From positions 248,001 through 312,000 of the forward strand of contig NZ_PTJC01000006.1 of the NCBI RefSeq assembly GCF_002934605.1: DNA of 64,000 bases. Direction: 5' to 3'. A model generated the notes under the pieces. That model did not search any database. It worked only from the letters and a program-made list of their open reading frames with translations, and was not told where the DNA came from. How positions within the stretch are numbered: the first letter of the stretch is position 1; every line of letters starts with the position of its first letter. Positions 38,846 to 49,004 of the stretch are shown here, in pieces. Source of the stretch: Neolewinella xylanilytica. GTDB lineage: Bacteria > Bacteroidota > Bacteroidia > Chitinophagales > Saprospiraceae. A program made the translations under genes and the position numbers.

Positions 38846-40525
38846 ATGAAACTATTCTTTAAAACTACCGCGATCCTCGCGCTTAGCGTGCTGATCTGGA
38901 CGTGTAGCGAAGACTTTTTGGTCACTCCGCCCCAGGGTGTTCTGTCCGCATCTAACCTAACCGCCGAGCAGGGCATCGAAGCCGTTTTGGTTTCCGCTTA
39001 CTCCCGGCTGGACGGGTATGCCGGCAACGGCAACGGGTGGGGGGCCGCCGCTTCCAATTATGCTTTTGCCAGCGTAGCCTCCGATGACTCCCACAAGGGT
39101 AGCCAGCCCGGCGACCAGGACGATCAGATCCTGCTCGAGCGGTTTCAGTGGCGGGCCAATAACCCCCTGTTTCTGGACAAGTTTACCGCGGTATACGATG
39201 GTGTCCGGCGAGCCAACGAAACCCTCACCCTGCTAGCCGCCAACGAATCGTTGGGGGAAACCGACCGCAATCGCATCATGGGAGAGGCGCTTTTTCTCCG
39301 CGCCCACTACCATATGGAAGCATGGAAACTATGGAAAAGGGTCCCCTACTTCGATGAAATGGAGGAGAACCTCCGGAAACCCAACGACCAGGACATCTAT
39401 CCCCTGATCGTGCAGGACTTCGAGGAAGCGGCCAGTCTGCTTCCCGCAAACCAGGCGCAGATCGGCCGGGCCACCTCCGGAGCTGCGAACGCCCTGCTAG
39501 GCCGGCTACATATGTTGAATGGCGACCTCGGAAGCGCCGAAACCGCCTTCAATAAGGTTACCGGATACAGCCTCAATGACTGCTTTCACGACATGTTTAG
39601 CCAGGTCGGGGAGAATGGTCCCGAAATGATCTTCAGCGTACAGTCCTCCATCAACGATGGCGATCCTAACGGAGCGAACGCCAATCACCTGGAGCGCCTG
39701 GCCATGCCGCACGCCGGTTCTCCCTACGGTTGCTGCGGGGTGAACCAACCTACCCAGAGCCTGGTGAATGCCTACCTGGTTACGGACAACGGTCTCCCGC
39801 TGAGGGAAAATACCCTGAATTCGAACCCTACGCCCGATATGCCGGTAGATCCGCGGCTGGACTGGACCGTAGGACGTGACGGAGTTCCCTACCTCAACCA
39901 GGGCAATCACGAATCCGACTGGATCCGGGATCCTCTTTTAGGGGGGCCCTACAGCCCGAAGAAGTTTTCGTTCGCCGAGGGCGAAGCTTCCAACGTGGGT
40001 TGGAGCCCGAACCTGAGCGGGGTGAATATTCCCATCATTCGCTACGCCGACGTTCTGCTCTACCAGGCGGAAATCGACGTAAATGCCGGCCGGCTGGAAG
40101 ATGCCCGCGCTAAGGTCAATATGATCCGGGAACGCGCCGGCAACTGCGCCCAGGGCGCTGAAGAGATCGCCGTGCCGATCGATAGCGATCAGATTACCTG
40201 GGCCGACTACCGGGTGTCGCCCTATCCCGGCCCCTGGACCGATGCCGTCGCGGCGCGTGAGGCCGTCCGCCTGGAACGCCGCCTGGAGTTTGCGCTGGAA
40301 GGACGCCGGCTCTTTGACCTGCAGCGGTATGGCCTGATCGACAATTCCGATTACTTCATCCAAACCATGACGAATTACCTTCAGGTAGAAAGAACCCGCC
40401 GGCCCCACCTCGAGACCGCGAACCTTCCCACCGCTACCAATCTTCGCTTCCCACTTCCTTCGACCGCCATTCTGCGCAGTCGCATCGATGGGGTGCCCAC
40501 GCTCCAGCAGAACCCCGGTTACTAG
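38846..40525 (+). CDS. SusD/RagB family nutrient-binding lipoprotein
   Basis: 559 residues. The lipoprotein signal ends at C20 (SVLIWTCSEDF). TPR-like helices are seen in FTAVYDGVRRANETL and IMGEALFLRAHYHMEAWKLW, and the C-terminus has the usual VRLERRLEFALEGRRLFDL segment, both SusD hallmarks. It caps the SusC barrel at the outer-membrane surface and binds the substrate. A near-ideal terminator at 40571-40601 follows, so the pair may form a two-gene operon. The ligand-binding residues cannot be told. Confidence 0.95.
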   Translation: MKLFFKTTAILALSVLIWTCSEDFLVTPPQGVLSASNLTAEQGIEAVLVSAYSRLDGYAGNGNGWGAAASNYAFASVASDDSHKGSQPGDQDDQILLERFQWRANNPLFLDKFTAVYDGVRRANETLTLLAANESLGETDRNRIMGEALFLRAHYHMEAWKLWKRVPYFDEMEENLRKPNDQDIYPLIVQDFEEAASLLPANQAQIGRATSGAANALLGRLHMLNGDLGSAETAFNKVTGYSLNDCFHDMFSQVGENGPEMIFSVQSSINDGDPNGANANHLERLAMPHAGSPYGCCGVNQPTQSLVNAYLVTDNGLPLRENTLNSNPTPDMPVDPRLDWTVGRDGVPYLNQGNHESDWIRDPLLGGPYSPKKFSFAEGEASNVGWSPNLSGVNIPIIRYADVLLYQAEIDVNAGRLEDARAKVNMIRERAGNCAQGAEEIAVPIDSDQITWADYRVSPYPGPWTDAVAAREAVRLERRLEFALEGRRLFDLQRYGLIDNSDYFIQTMTNYLQVERTRRPHLETANLPTATNLRFPLPSTAILRSRIDGVPTLQQNPGY

Positions 40526-40570
40526 ACCGATTCGGCTAGGGGAACGCTTTTGCCCTTACCGTAAGCACGC

Positions 40571-40601
40571 AAGCCCCCCGGTCCCGGACCGGGGGGCTTT
40601 T
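40571..40601 (+). terminator. Strong rho-independent terminator after susD
   Basis: AAGCCCCCCGGT (40571-40582), a five-base loop, and ACCGGGGGGCTT (40588-40599) followed by TTTT and GTTGTTGT. A 12-bp GC-rich stem and T tail, 46 bases after the SusD stop. Confidence 0.9.
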
Positions 40602-40774
40602 GTTGTTGTCGCTGGTAGTGCAGCTCTGGAAAAGCCCTTCCGGAAGCAGAGCCTGCCCCCGGCGGCCTCCCGACCCGGCTCCACCGACGGACGTTGTCGG
40701 TCCGCGGCCTTATCGCGCGGACCGATTCCGTTCAGCCTCTACCTTTTATTAACTTTACCTGATAAGCGTCTTTC

Positions 40775-43700
40775 ATGCCCGTTCCAGCCCTTTACCGTTA
40801 TTCCGCACTTTACCTCCCGGTCTTGCTGGTGCTCGGATTCAACAGCTGCCAATCTTCCGGAAGCGGTTACGTGGCGCCCGACGACGCGCTGTTCACTTTA
40901 CTTACTGCCGACGACACCGGAGTAGATTTCATGAACACCGTCACCGAGGGAGAAGAATACAACCTGCTTTCCTACCGCAACTTCTACAACGGTGCCGGGG
41001 TGGCCATCGGCGACCTGAACGGTGACGGCCTAAACGATCTCTATTTTACCGCCAACCAGGGTCCCAACGAACTCTATCTCAATCGGGGCGATTGGCAATT
41101 TGAGAAGGTGGACGCCGGGGTCGCGGGTGCCATGGATTGGAGTACCGGAGTGAGTGCCATTGACGTGAATGCCGACGGCTTACTGGATCTGTACGTCTGT
41201 AATTCAGGCAATCCCGCAGGCGGGCGACGCGCCAACGAGCTGTTCATCAACCGCGGGAACGACGCCCGAGGCATACCCACCTTCGAGGAAGCCGCCGCCG
41301 CTTACGGACTTGACGACCGGGGATACAGCACCCAATCGGCCTGGTTCGATTACGACGGAGACGGAGACCTGGACGTCTACCTCCTCAACAATTCGTTCCT
41401 GAATCCGCAGGTGCTTAATCCCAACGGTGAAAATCGCAACCAGCGGGACTACGAAGGCGGAGACAAACTGCTCCGCAACGATGCCGGGCCCGGTGGGGAA
41501 CCTCGTTTTACCGACGTATCCGAGGAAGCCGGATTGTACGGATCGCGCATCGGTTTTGGGCTTGGTTCCGGGCTCGGCGATTTCAACGGTGACGGATGGA
41601 CCGACCTCTACGTCAGCAACGACTTTTGGGAACGGGATTACCTCTACCTCAACCAACAGAACGGAACCTTCGCGGAGGAACTCAATACGCGCGTCGATCA
41701 CGTACCCATTTCATCCATGGGATCCGACGTGGGCGATCTGGACAATGACGGCCACCCCGAAATTTTTACTACGGATATGCTACCCGCCGATAACCAGCGC
41801 ATCAAGGTTTCTACCCAGTTCGATACCTACACGATCGAAGGGATCAAAAACGAGGCGAATTATCACCACCAGTTGCTCCAGAACTGCCTGCAGCTCAACG
41901 ATGGAACCGGCCGGTTTCGGGAGGTCGCCTCTTATGCCGGCGTAAGTGCCACCGACTGGAGTTGGGGAGCACTGATCTTCGATATGGATATGGATGGCCG
42001 AAAAGATATATTCGTTGCTAACGGAATATACCGGGATATCACGGATCGCGATTTCGTGGACTTTATCGAGGATAAGGAACAAGTAAAGAAAGTAGTCGCG
42101 GAAAAAGGCCGGTACGACTGGCGCGATTTTGTCAATTTAATGCCCCACAATCAACAGGCTAACTATGCCTTTATCAACGCCGGCGAGTTGAAGTTCGACG
42201 ATCAGGCGCAAGCGTTGGGGCTCGGCCAACCCTCCTACAGCAACGGGGCCGCGTACGGGGACCTGGACGGGGACGGGGATCTGGACCTGGTAATCAATAA
42301 CGTAAACCAGGCTCCGCTGCTCTACCGCAACGGGGCCCGGGAGACCGGTCGCCATGGAATCACCGTCCGACTGAAGGGGCCGCAAGCAAACCGGTCCGCG
42401 ATCGGAGCGAAGGTGATCCTTCATACCAACCTGGGTACTCAAGTACTGGAACAGTACCCGACCAGGGGGTACCTGAGTACGGTCGGAACGGAATTGATCT
42501 TCGGGTTGGCTGAAGACGAAACGCCCCGATCCGTGGAAGTGCGCTGGCCCGACGGCAGCGTCTCTAGCAGCGAAACCATCGAAAAGGACGGCGTACTGGA
42601 TATGGATCACCGATCGGCGACCGATCCATCCGCGGTCGGAGAAGTCCCTGCCGTGGCTGCGACCGTCTTCTCGGCGGACACAGCCCTCCTGGACGTCCCG
42701 GCGGTACACGTGGAGCCCTTTTTCAACGATTTTAATCACGAGGGCCTGGTGCTGCGCAAGCTGTCCGATCCCGGCCCCAAGGTCGTTCCGGGCGACGTGA
42801 ACGGAGACGGGCTGGAGGATTTCGTGCTGCTCGGATCCATAGGGACTCCCGACAAACTCTACCTGCAGGCAGCGGACGGAAATTTCCGGCTCAGCTCCAA
42901 CGGCAGCTTCGAACAGACCGCCGGGTACGAAAGCAGCTGCGGTGCCTTGTTCGACGCGGACGGTGACGGCGACAACGACCTCATGCTAGGCAGCGGGGGC
43001 AACGAGCTAGCCCGTGGGGCAGACGCCTATGCCGTACGGTACTACGAGAACGTCGACGGGAACCTGGTCTACAATCCAATCCTGGCGCCGCAGGTCGTCG
43101 GGGAGATCAGCTGTATCGTCCCGAAAGACATCGATTTCGATGGGGATATGGACGTCTTCATCGGCAGCCGCTCCGTGCCCGGCAACTATGGACTGACGCC
43201 CCAGTCGTATCTGTTGACCCGGGAAAACGGTACTTGGATAAACAACACCCCCGACGATATCGCCTCGGCCGGTATGGTAACCGACGCCGTCTGGAGCGAC
43301 CTTAACCAGGACGGACGTCCCGACCTGATCATGGTAGGCGACTGGATGCCCGTAACGATCGCCTTCATGGTCAACAACGCCGAAATCAGCAACGTCTTCG
43401 AAATTCCCAACTCCGCGGGATGGTGGAACGCCATTGAAGCCGCCGACCTAGACGGAGACGGCAAGGAAGACCTGGTACTCGCCAACTGGGGGCTGAACAG
43501 TAAATTTCGCGCCTCTACCGAGCGGCCACTCCGGCTGCTGACCAAGGATTTCGACCAGAACGGCAAGTCGGAATTCATCGTGGAATGGTATCCGCCCGCT
43601 GACGACCAGGCTTTTCCCTTTGCGCAGAAGCCGCAGCTACACGCCCAGTTGCCCGGATTGCGCAAGCGGACCTTATCGTACAGTGACTTCGCGGAGGCTA

Positions 43701-44152
43701 CCTACGAGAGCCTGTTTACCGACGAGGAACGTAAGGACGCCATCGAACGCAGGGCCACGCAATTGCAAAGCTGCGTGGTTTGGAACCTGGGAGAAGGAAA
43801 GGTCATGATCGAACCGCTGCCCTGGCAGGCCCAGCTTACTCCGCAATTCGCTATCGCGCTCGGCGATGTTAACGGCGACGGGAAAAAGGACCTCTGGCTG
43901 GGTGGCAATCTCTACGGCCTCTCCCCCCAGGTAGGCCGTGCCGACGCCGGCAGGGGCACCCTCCTCGTCAACCAGGGAGATCGAAACTGGCGCTACCTGA
44001 CGCCCCGGGAAGCCGGTATCGACGTGACCGGCCAGGTGCGGGATGCCTGCTTTATCGAAGGCGGCGGCGGAATCAAGACCTTACTGGTTGCCCGTAACGA
44101 TGCCGAATTGATGACCTTCCGCGTAACGCAGCTAACCCCCAGCAGCAGATGA
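40775..44152 (+). CDS. Large FG-GAP/VCBS-repeat lipoprotein with ASPIC/UnbV domain
   Basis: 1125 residues. A lipoprotein signal with Cys25 (LVLGFNSCQSS) is followed by many FG-GAP/VCBS-like blades of the DxNxDGxxDL type (IGDLNGDGLNDLYF, then AIDVNADGLLDLYV, GDFNGDGWTDLYVSND). These likely fold as one or two beta-propellers with calcium sites. An ASPIC/UnbV domain lies about residues 530-600 (AIGAKVILHTNLGTQV, then VRWPDGSVSSSETI), as in CRTAC1 proteins. It is probably an outer-membrane surface lipoprotein of unknown ligand. A near-consensus TAACTTTA box sits about 20 bases upstream. It precedes, and overlaps by ATGA, a paralogue. Confidence 0.9.
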   Translation: MPVPALYRYSALYLPVLLVLGFNSCQSSGSGYVAPDDALFTLLTADDTGVDFMNTVTEGEEYNLLSYRNFYNGAGVAIGDLNGDGLNDLYFTANQGPNELYLNRGDWQFEKVDAGVAGAMDWSTGVSAIDVNADGLLDLYVCNSGNPAGGRRANELFINRGNDARGIPTFEEAAAAYGLDDRGYSTQSAWFDYDGDGDLDVYLLNNSFLNPQVLNPNGENRNQRDYEGGDKLLRNDAGPGGEPRFTDVSEEAGLYGSRIGFGLGSGLGDFNGDGWTDLYVSNDFWERDYLYLNQQNGTFAEELNTRVDHVPISSMGSDVGDLDNDGHPEIFTTDMLPADNQRIKVSTQFDTYTIEGIKNEANYHHQLLQNCLQLNDGTGRFREVASYAGVSATDWSWGALIFDMDMDGRKDIFVANGIYRDITDRDFVDFIEDKEQVKKVVAEKGRYDWRDFVNLMPHNQQANYAFINAGELKFDDQAQALGLGQPSYSNGAAYGDLDGDGDLDLVINNVNQAPLLYRNGARETGRHGITVRLKGPQANRSAIGAKVILHTNLGTQVLEQYPTRGYLSTVGTELIFGLAEDETPRSVEVRWPDGSVSSSETIEKDGVLDMDHRSATDPSAVGEVPAVAATVFSADTALLDVPAVHVEPFFNDFNHEGLVLRKLSDPGPKVVPGDVNGDGLEDFVLLGSIGTPDKLYLQAADGNFRLSSNGSFEQTAGYESSCGALFDADGDGDNDLMLGSGGNELARGADAYAVRYYENVDGNLVYNPILAPQVVGEISCIVPKDIDFDGDMDVFIGSRSVPGNYGLTPQSYLLTRENGTWINNTPDDIASAGMVTDAVWSDLNQDGRPDLIMVGDWMPVTIAFMVNNAEISNVFEIPNSAGWWNAIEAADLDGDGKEDLVLANWGLNSKFRASTERPLRLLTKDFDQNGKSEFIVEWYPPADDQAFPFAQKPQLHAQLPGLRKRTLSYSDFAEATYESLFTDEERKDAIERRATQLQSCVVWNLGEGKVMIEPLPWQAQLTPQFAIALGDVNGDGKKDLWLGGNLYGLSPQVGRADAGRGTLLVNQGDRNWRYLTPREAGIDVTGQVRDACFIEGGGGIKTLLVARNDAELMTFRVTQLTPSSR

Positions 44153-47100
44153 ACGAGCCGTTTTCATTTCCTTGTATCCGGAATGCATGGCACCTGCGGC
44201 CCCCCGCCACGCTTGAAATCAGTCAGCGCGTGAACGGCGGACAGTATCTCCTGCTGTTGCTTGTCGTGCTGCTGACCGGGTGCGGCCCGGAAGGCGAACC
44301 GAAATTGTTTACGCGGTTGGAGGCTTCCGATACCGGTATCGACTTCGTCAACCGGACGGGCGAATCGGATACCTTTAATATCCTGACCAACGAATACATC
44401 TACAACGGCGGCGGCGTCGGCATCGGCGATTTTGATGCGGACGGCAGGCCCGACGTGTTTTTCACGGGCTGCGACGTGCCTAACCGCCTCTACCTGAACC
44501 GGGGAGAAATGACCTTCGAAGACGTGACCGAAACGGCGGGGGTAGGGGGCGGCGAGCGCTGGAACAACGGAGTTACGGTCGTTGATGTAAATAGCGACGG
44601 CCGCGACGATATCTACGTATGTGCAACCATCCGGGATAAAGGGGCCGACCGGGCCAACCAGCTTTTTCTCAACCAGGGAAACAACGCGGACGGCACCCCA
44701 ACCTTCCAGGACGTTGCCCCGGAAATGGGTATCGCGGATACCAGTCACAATACCCAGGCCGCCTGGCTGGATTACGACCTGGACGGCGATCTCGACCTCT
44801 TCCTGCTGGTTAATGAAATGGCGGACAATAAGCGGCCCAACGATTTCAGCCGCAAGATCGCCGATGGCTCCGGAAGACGGACGGACAAACTGTACCGTCA
44901 GGATCGGGAGGGCGATCGGATCTTCTTCACCGATGTAGGAAAGGAAGCTGGCATCCTCTACCAGGGTTTTGCCCTGGCGGTCACGGTTTGCGACCTGAAT
45001 CGCGACGGAGCACCCGATCTCTACGTCAGCAATGACTACCTAAGCAACGACCTGGTCTACCTAAATAGCGTCGACGAGGAAGGGAAGCATTATTTCCGGG
45101 AAATCGCGGCCCAACTGGTTAAGCACACGAGCTACAGCGCCATGGGCAACGATGTGGTCGACCTGAACAACGACGGATTGTCAGATATCGTGGTAATGGA
45201 TATGCTGCCGGAGGACAACTTGCGGCGAAAGACCATGATGGCGGCCAACAATTATACCTACCTGCTGAACCTCGATCGCTACGGGTATCAGCCGCAATTT
45301 ACCCGGAATACCCTGCAGCTTAGTGAAGGTTTACGACCCGATACCCTGGCGGGCCTGCCGCTCTATACGGAAGTAGCCATGCAGTCGGGGATACCGGCCA
45401 CCGACTGGAGCTGGGCACCGCTTGTGGCTGATTTTGACCTCGACGGCAACAAGGATGTCGTTATTACAAACGGTTTTCCGCGGGACATCACGGATAAGGA
45501 CTTTATGGACTACAACGGGATGAATGCCCGCTTTTTGAGTCCGGACAAGATCCTGCTCAAAATCCCCTCGGTAAAATTGGCTAACTATGCCTACCGACAG
45601 CAGCGCAACGATGGGGGTGTCCCCATCTTCGAGGACGTCACGTCCGACTGGGGCATCACGCTGCCTACCTTCAGTAACGGAGCGGCGTATGCGGACCTGG
45701 ATCTCGACGGCGACCTGGACTACGTGGTCAACAACATCGATGACCCGGCCCATCTCTACCGCAATGACCGCATCGTTACGCCGGAAATGGATTCCACGAT
45801 CCGACTGGAAATTCCCGCTGAGCTGACGGATGCCGAGCTATGGGGCAGCGAGTTCGCCTACGGGGGGGCGGACGGTGACCGGCAAACCATCTTCTACCAT
45901 CCGCACCGCGGTTACCTCTCGAGCCAGGGACGGGAAGTCAGCTTCGCCTGGCGGCCGGACGCCATACTGCGGGTGCGGTGGAAAGCCGGGGAGGCGGAAA
46001 CATTCGGCCCCTTTGATCGACCCGGCCCGGTAGCCGTAAGTCCGGGGAGGGGGCGAGCGTCCATGGATATCCCTGCCGTGGCCGAAACGCTGCTCCGTCG
46101 CCTCCCGGTGCCGGAATTCGTCCACCGGGAACTGGACTTCATCGATTTCAACGTTCAGCCCATGCTCCTGCGCAAACTCAGCCAGCAGGGTCCGGGGGTG
46201 GCGGTTACGGACTGGAACGGCGACGGGTACGACGACCTATATGTCAGCGGTAGTCTGTACACCGAGGGAAGCTGGCTTGAGGGTGGTCCGGACGGCTTTA
46301 GCGTTACCGCGTCCCGCTTTGCCACCCCGCAGGATACCACCGTCGAAGAACTCGGTTGCCTGTTCTTCGACGTGGACGGCGACGGAGATGAAGACCTGTA
46401 CGTCGTCAGCGGCGGCTACGAACACAGTCCGGAAGAGGGAGACTACCGCGACCGTCTCTACCGCAACGAGGCGGGCCGGTTCCATTTGGTAGACAACTGG
46501 TCCGACGGCAGCGTATCCTTCTCTGGCGCCTGCGTCCGTACTGCCGATTACGACGGGGATGGTGACCTGGATCTATTCGTCGGTGCGCGCGTGTATCCCC
46601 ACCAGTACCCGCGTCCGGTAGCCAGCCGGCTACTCCGCAACGAAACGCGGGACGGTGTTATTCGATTCGTGGCGGACACCGCGGCGGGGGAGGTACTTGC
46701 CCGGGCGACCAATGTTTGTGATGCCCTGTTTGCCGACCTGACCGGTGACGGCCGTCCGGACCTGCTGACGGTAGGCGAATGGGAGCCCCCGCGGCTGTTC
46801 ACGAACGGGGCAAGCGGCTGGGCCGAGGCACCCGAGGCGCTCCCCAAGCACTGGAACGGGCTTTGGAACAGCCTGGTGGCAGCCGATTTCGATAATGACG
46901 GCGACCTGGATGTATTGGCCGGGAACTACGGGCGGAACACCATTCTTCGCGCCTCCGCCGAAACGCCCGCCACCGCGATCATGACCGACATCGACCTGAA
47001 CGGGCGGATGGATTTCGTACCCTTTCGCTACTTCCCGGACCGGCAGGGGGGGCATACTTCCTATCCTTTCTTCGACCGCAACGATTTTGCCAAGCAAACC

Positions 47101-47661
47101 ACCAAAATCAAGGGGTTATTCGGTACTCATGCCGAATACGCCGCGGCGAAGCCCGAAACTTTCTTCCCCGGAGACGACCGGGAGGCCTACCATTACCGCG
47201 TCGACCGCACGGAGACGGTCCTCTTGATCAATGAATCCGACGGCTTTTCGGTTCGACCCCTGCCCGCCGCAGCCCAGCGCTTTCCGGTCTTCGGGGCGCT
47301 GCCCATGGACCTCAATGGCGACCGGTTCATCGACATCCTGCTGATCGGTAACGACTACGGTGGGGAGGGCAGTCAGGGCTACCTGGACGGTGGCAACGGG
47401 CTCGTCCTACTTGGTGGGGCCGGCGGCTTCCAACCGCTCACCCCCGAAGCATCCGGCTTTTACGTTCCGGGAGAAGGGCGCGCGTTGGTATTGGTATCCG
47501 CACCGGAAGGCCCGCGGATCGTAGCGACGCAGAACTCCGGTCCCCTGGTCATCGTGGCCCCCCGCGGCGACTATGTCAGGGACACTTCGAGTATGGGAAT
47601 TGTCGGGGGGTACCTGGGCCATTCCACGCGCACCAACTGGATCCGGGCCGCTCGGAAGTAG
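44149..47661 (+). CDS. Second FG-GAP/VCBS-repeat lipoprotein, paralogue of the upstream gene
   Basis: 1170 residues from ATG 44149, overlapping the previous stop by ATGA. The lipoprotein signal is atypically far in (LLLLLVVLLTGCG, Cys near residue 45), so a GTG near 44232 may be the true start and would give a normal-length signal. The repeat architecture follows the first gene block by block (IGDFDADGRPDVFFTG, then VVDVNSDGRDDIYV, SNDYLSNDLVYLN, ITNGFPRDITDKDFM against ANGIYRDITDRDFV). The UnbV-like region is poorer (LRVRWKAGEAETFG). Because of the coupled overlap the two proteins are probably made together. Confidence 0.88.
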   Translation: MNEPFSFPCIRNAWHLRPPATLEISQRVNGGQYLLLLLVVLLTGCGPEGEPKLFTRLEASDTGIDFVNRTGESDTFNILTNEYIYNGGGVGIGDFDADGRPDVFFTGCDVPNRLYLNRGEMTFEDVTETAGVGGGERWNNGVTVVDVNSDGRDDIYVCATIRDKGADRANQLFLNQGNNADGTPTFQDVAPEMGIADTSHNTQAAWLDYDLDGDLDLFLLVNEMADNKRPNDFSRKIADGSGRRTDKLYRQDREGDRIFFTDVGKEAGILYQGFALAVTVCDLNRDGAPDLYVSNDYLSNDLVYLNSVDEEGKHYFREIAAQLVKHTSYSAMGNDVVDLNNDGLSDIVVMDMLPEDNLRRKTMMAANNYTYLLNLDRYGYQPQFTRNTLQLSEGLRPDTLAGLPLYTEVAMQSGIPATDWSWAPLVADFDLDGNKDVVITNGFPRDITDKDFMDYNGMNARFLSPDKILLKIPSVKLANYAYRQQRNDGGVPIFEDVTSDWGITLPTFSNGAAYADLDLDGDLDYVVNNIDDPAHLYRNDRIVTPEMDSTIRLEIPAELTDAELWGSEFAYGGADGDRQTIFYHPHRGYLSSQGREVSFAWRPDAILRVRWKAGEAETFGPFDRPGPVAVSPGRGRASMDIPAVAETLLRRLPVPEFVHRELDFIDFNVQPMLLRKLSQQGPGVAVTDWNGDGYDDLYVSGSLYTEGSWLEGGPDGFSVTASRFATPQDTTVEELGCLFFDVDGDGDEDLYVVSGGYEHSPEEGDYRDRLYRNEAGRFHLVDNWSDGSVSFSGACVRTADYDGDGDLDLFVGARVYPHQYPRPVASRLLRNETRDGVIRFVADTAAGEVLARATNVCDALFADLTGDGRPDLLTVGEWEPPRLFTNGASGWAEAPEALPKHWNGLWNSLVAADFDNDGDLDVLAGNYGRNTILRASAETPATAIMTDIDLNGRMDFVPFRYFPDRQGGHTSYPFFDRNDFAKQTTKIKGLFGTHAEYAAAKPETFFPGDDREAYHYRVDRTETVLLINESDGFSVRPLPAAAQRFPVFGALPMDLNGDRFIDILLIGNDYGGEGSQGYLDGGNGLVLLGGAGGFQPLTPEASGFYVPGEGRALVLVSAPEGPRIVATQNSGPLVIVAPRGDYVRDTSSMGIVGGYLGHSTRTNWIRAARK

Positions 47662-47780
47662 CCTTCTCAAGCTCCACCGGCCGATCTGTTTCAAAAGTAG
47701 GGTCCTCCTACGCGCAAGCAAGCCCGCCAAATCGGAGATCATCGCCTCGTGGTGGGCCGGGTCGTCGGTTTAGCCCCGAG

Positions 47781-48944
47781 TTAAAATTCGGTGGCCACCG
47801 CAAATCCCCCTTGTGCCTCGATGGCGCGGAAGCGTTCCCAGGCCGCGTCGACCAGTTGTTCGGTGAGCTTTTCCAGGTAATAGCTGCCCGCGGCCGGATC
47901 GGCGTAGGCGTCCAGACCGCTTTCCAGGCGGAGCAAATGCTGGATGTTGAGGGCCATGCGGTGACCGAAGGGCGTCGATTTGTTCTCGGCACCTTCCGCG
48001 GGCGAAAGGAAAAGCTGGTCCGCACCCCCGGTGACCGCGGAAAGCGCCTGGGTGGTTAACAGCAGGAGGTTTTGGTCCCGGTCTTCGGTCAGAACGGCCA
48101 GGTCGGAGTGGGCGGCGACGGTCACCGGTGGGGCATCCGTGATGCCAAACCCCTTCAACACGTTGGCCCACAGGACGCGCAGGGCTCTTAGTTTGGCAAT
48201 GTCGATGTAGTAGGAAGTACCCACCGTAAAGGCGAACTGCAGGTGGCGGGCGGCCTTATCGGCGGGATAACCCCGTTCCCGGATTTGCTGCAGGTACTCG
48301 GCGCCCTTGGCGACGGCCAGGGCCAGCTCGCTATCGGCGGAGGCGGGTCCGTTGTTGAATCCCGCCGCGTTCACCTGCAGCACCTTGAAGCCCGGCATGT
48401 ATTCCCCGACGAAGTCCAGCAGGCGGATCAGCGGGGGGAAAGGGGGCTCGTTCCAGTCGAGCAGCGGGTCGAAATCGACCGAACCGCGAATACCCTTCAG
48501 GTCGTAGCCCCGCTGGCGCAGGTACTTCACCAGGTCACGGAAAAGCTCGGCCGGATCCTGACCGGGGTACCGCAGGGCGCAGTGGATGGAGACGAAGTCC
48601 ATCCGGATACCCTCCAGCAGCGCGGCTACTTCGGCGCGAGTTGGCTGGTGGTAAAGCCGGAACAACAGTGCTTCGGCTCCCTGCTCGAGGGCCGCCAGGG
48701 CGGCCTCGTTGATGATTTCGTTGCTGCCGGCGCGCAGGTAGGCACCGATTTCCCAACCCGCGGACCGTTCCAGCGGCGGCCGGATAGTCACTTCTTCGGC
48801 GGTATAGAGGGGAGACAGCCGGATCCGCTCGGACACCTGCTGATCCAGTTGGGTGAGGTCGCCTTTCAGCTCCTGCTTTACCCGGTCCAGCCAGTCGCCC
48901 TTGTCGGAGGCGGGGAAGGTAGTCGGGGACGCATCGAGGGGCAT
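47781..48944 (-). CDS. mutA: Methylmalonyl-CoA mutase small subunit
   Basis: 387 residues, somewhat shorter than the usual 450-620 because the C-terminal cobalamin-like part is missing. Family features: WLDRVKQELKGD at the N-terminus, YTAEEVTIRPPL, then GWEIGAYLRAGSNEIINEAA, and the TIM-barrel segments LQVNAAGFNNGPASADSELA and TVGTSYYIDIAKLRALRVLW, then LNIQHLLRLESGLDAYADPAAGSYYLE. It is the non-catalytic partner of the B12-dependent large subunit, which is not in the window. The pair links propionyl-CoA and succinyl-CoA. A TACCTTAC box at 48969-48976 may be its promoter. Confidence 0.92.
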   Translation of the reverse strand: MPLDASPTTFPASDKGDWLDRVKQELKGDLTQLDQQVSERIRLSPLYTAEEVTIRPPLERSAGWEIGAYLRAGSNEIINEAALAALEQGAEALLFRLYHQPTRAEVAALLEGIRMDFVSIHCALRYPGQDPAELFRDLVKYLRQRGYDLKGIRGSVDFDPLLDWNEPPFPPLIRLLDFVGEYMPGFKVLQVNAAGFNNGPASADSELALAVAKGAEYLQQIRERGYPADKAARHLQFAFTVGTSYYIDIAKLRALRVLWANVLKGFGITDAPPVTVAAHSDLAVLTEDRDQNLLLLTTQALSAVTGGADQLFLSPAEGAENKSTPFGHRMALNIQHLLRLESGLDAYADPAAGSYYLEKLTEQLVDAAWERFRAIEAQGGFAVATEF

Positions 48945-48968
48945 GGGGGAGCGGGTGGGTTAACGCGC

Positions 48969-48976
48969 GTAAGGTA
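48969..48976 (-). promoter_or_regulatory. Candidate -7 box (TACCTTAC) for mutA
   Basis: Minus-strand TACCTTAC 24 bases before the start at 48944; same TACCTT core as other boxes in the window. Confidence 0.3.
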
Positions 48977-49004
48977 CGAAGACTTGCGGCTTGGTGCGGC
49001 CCGC

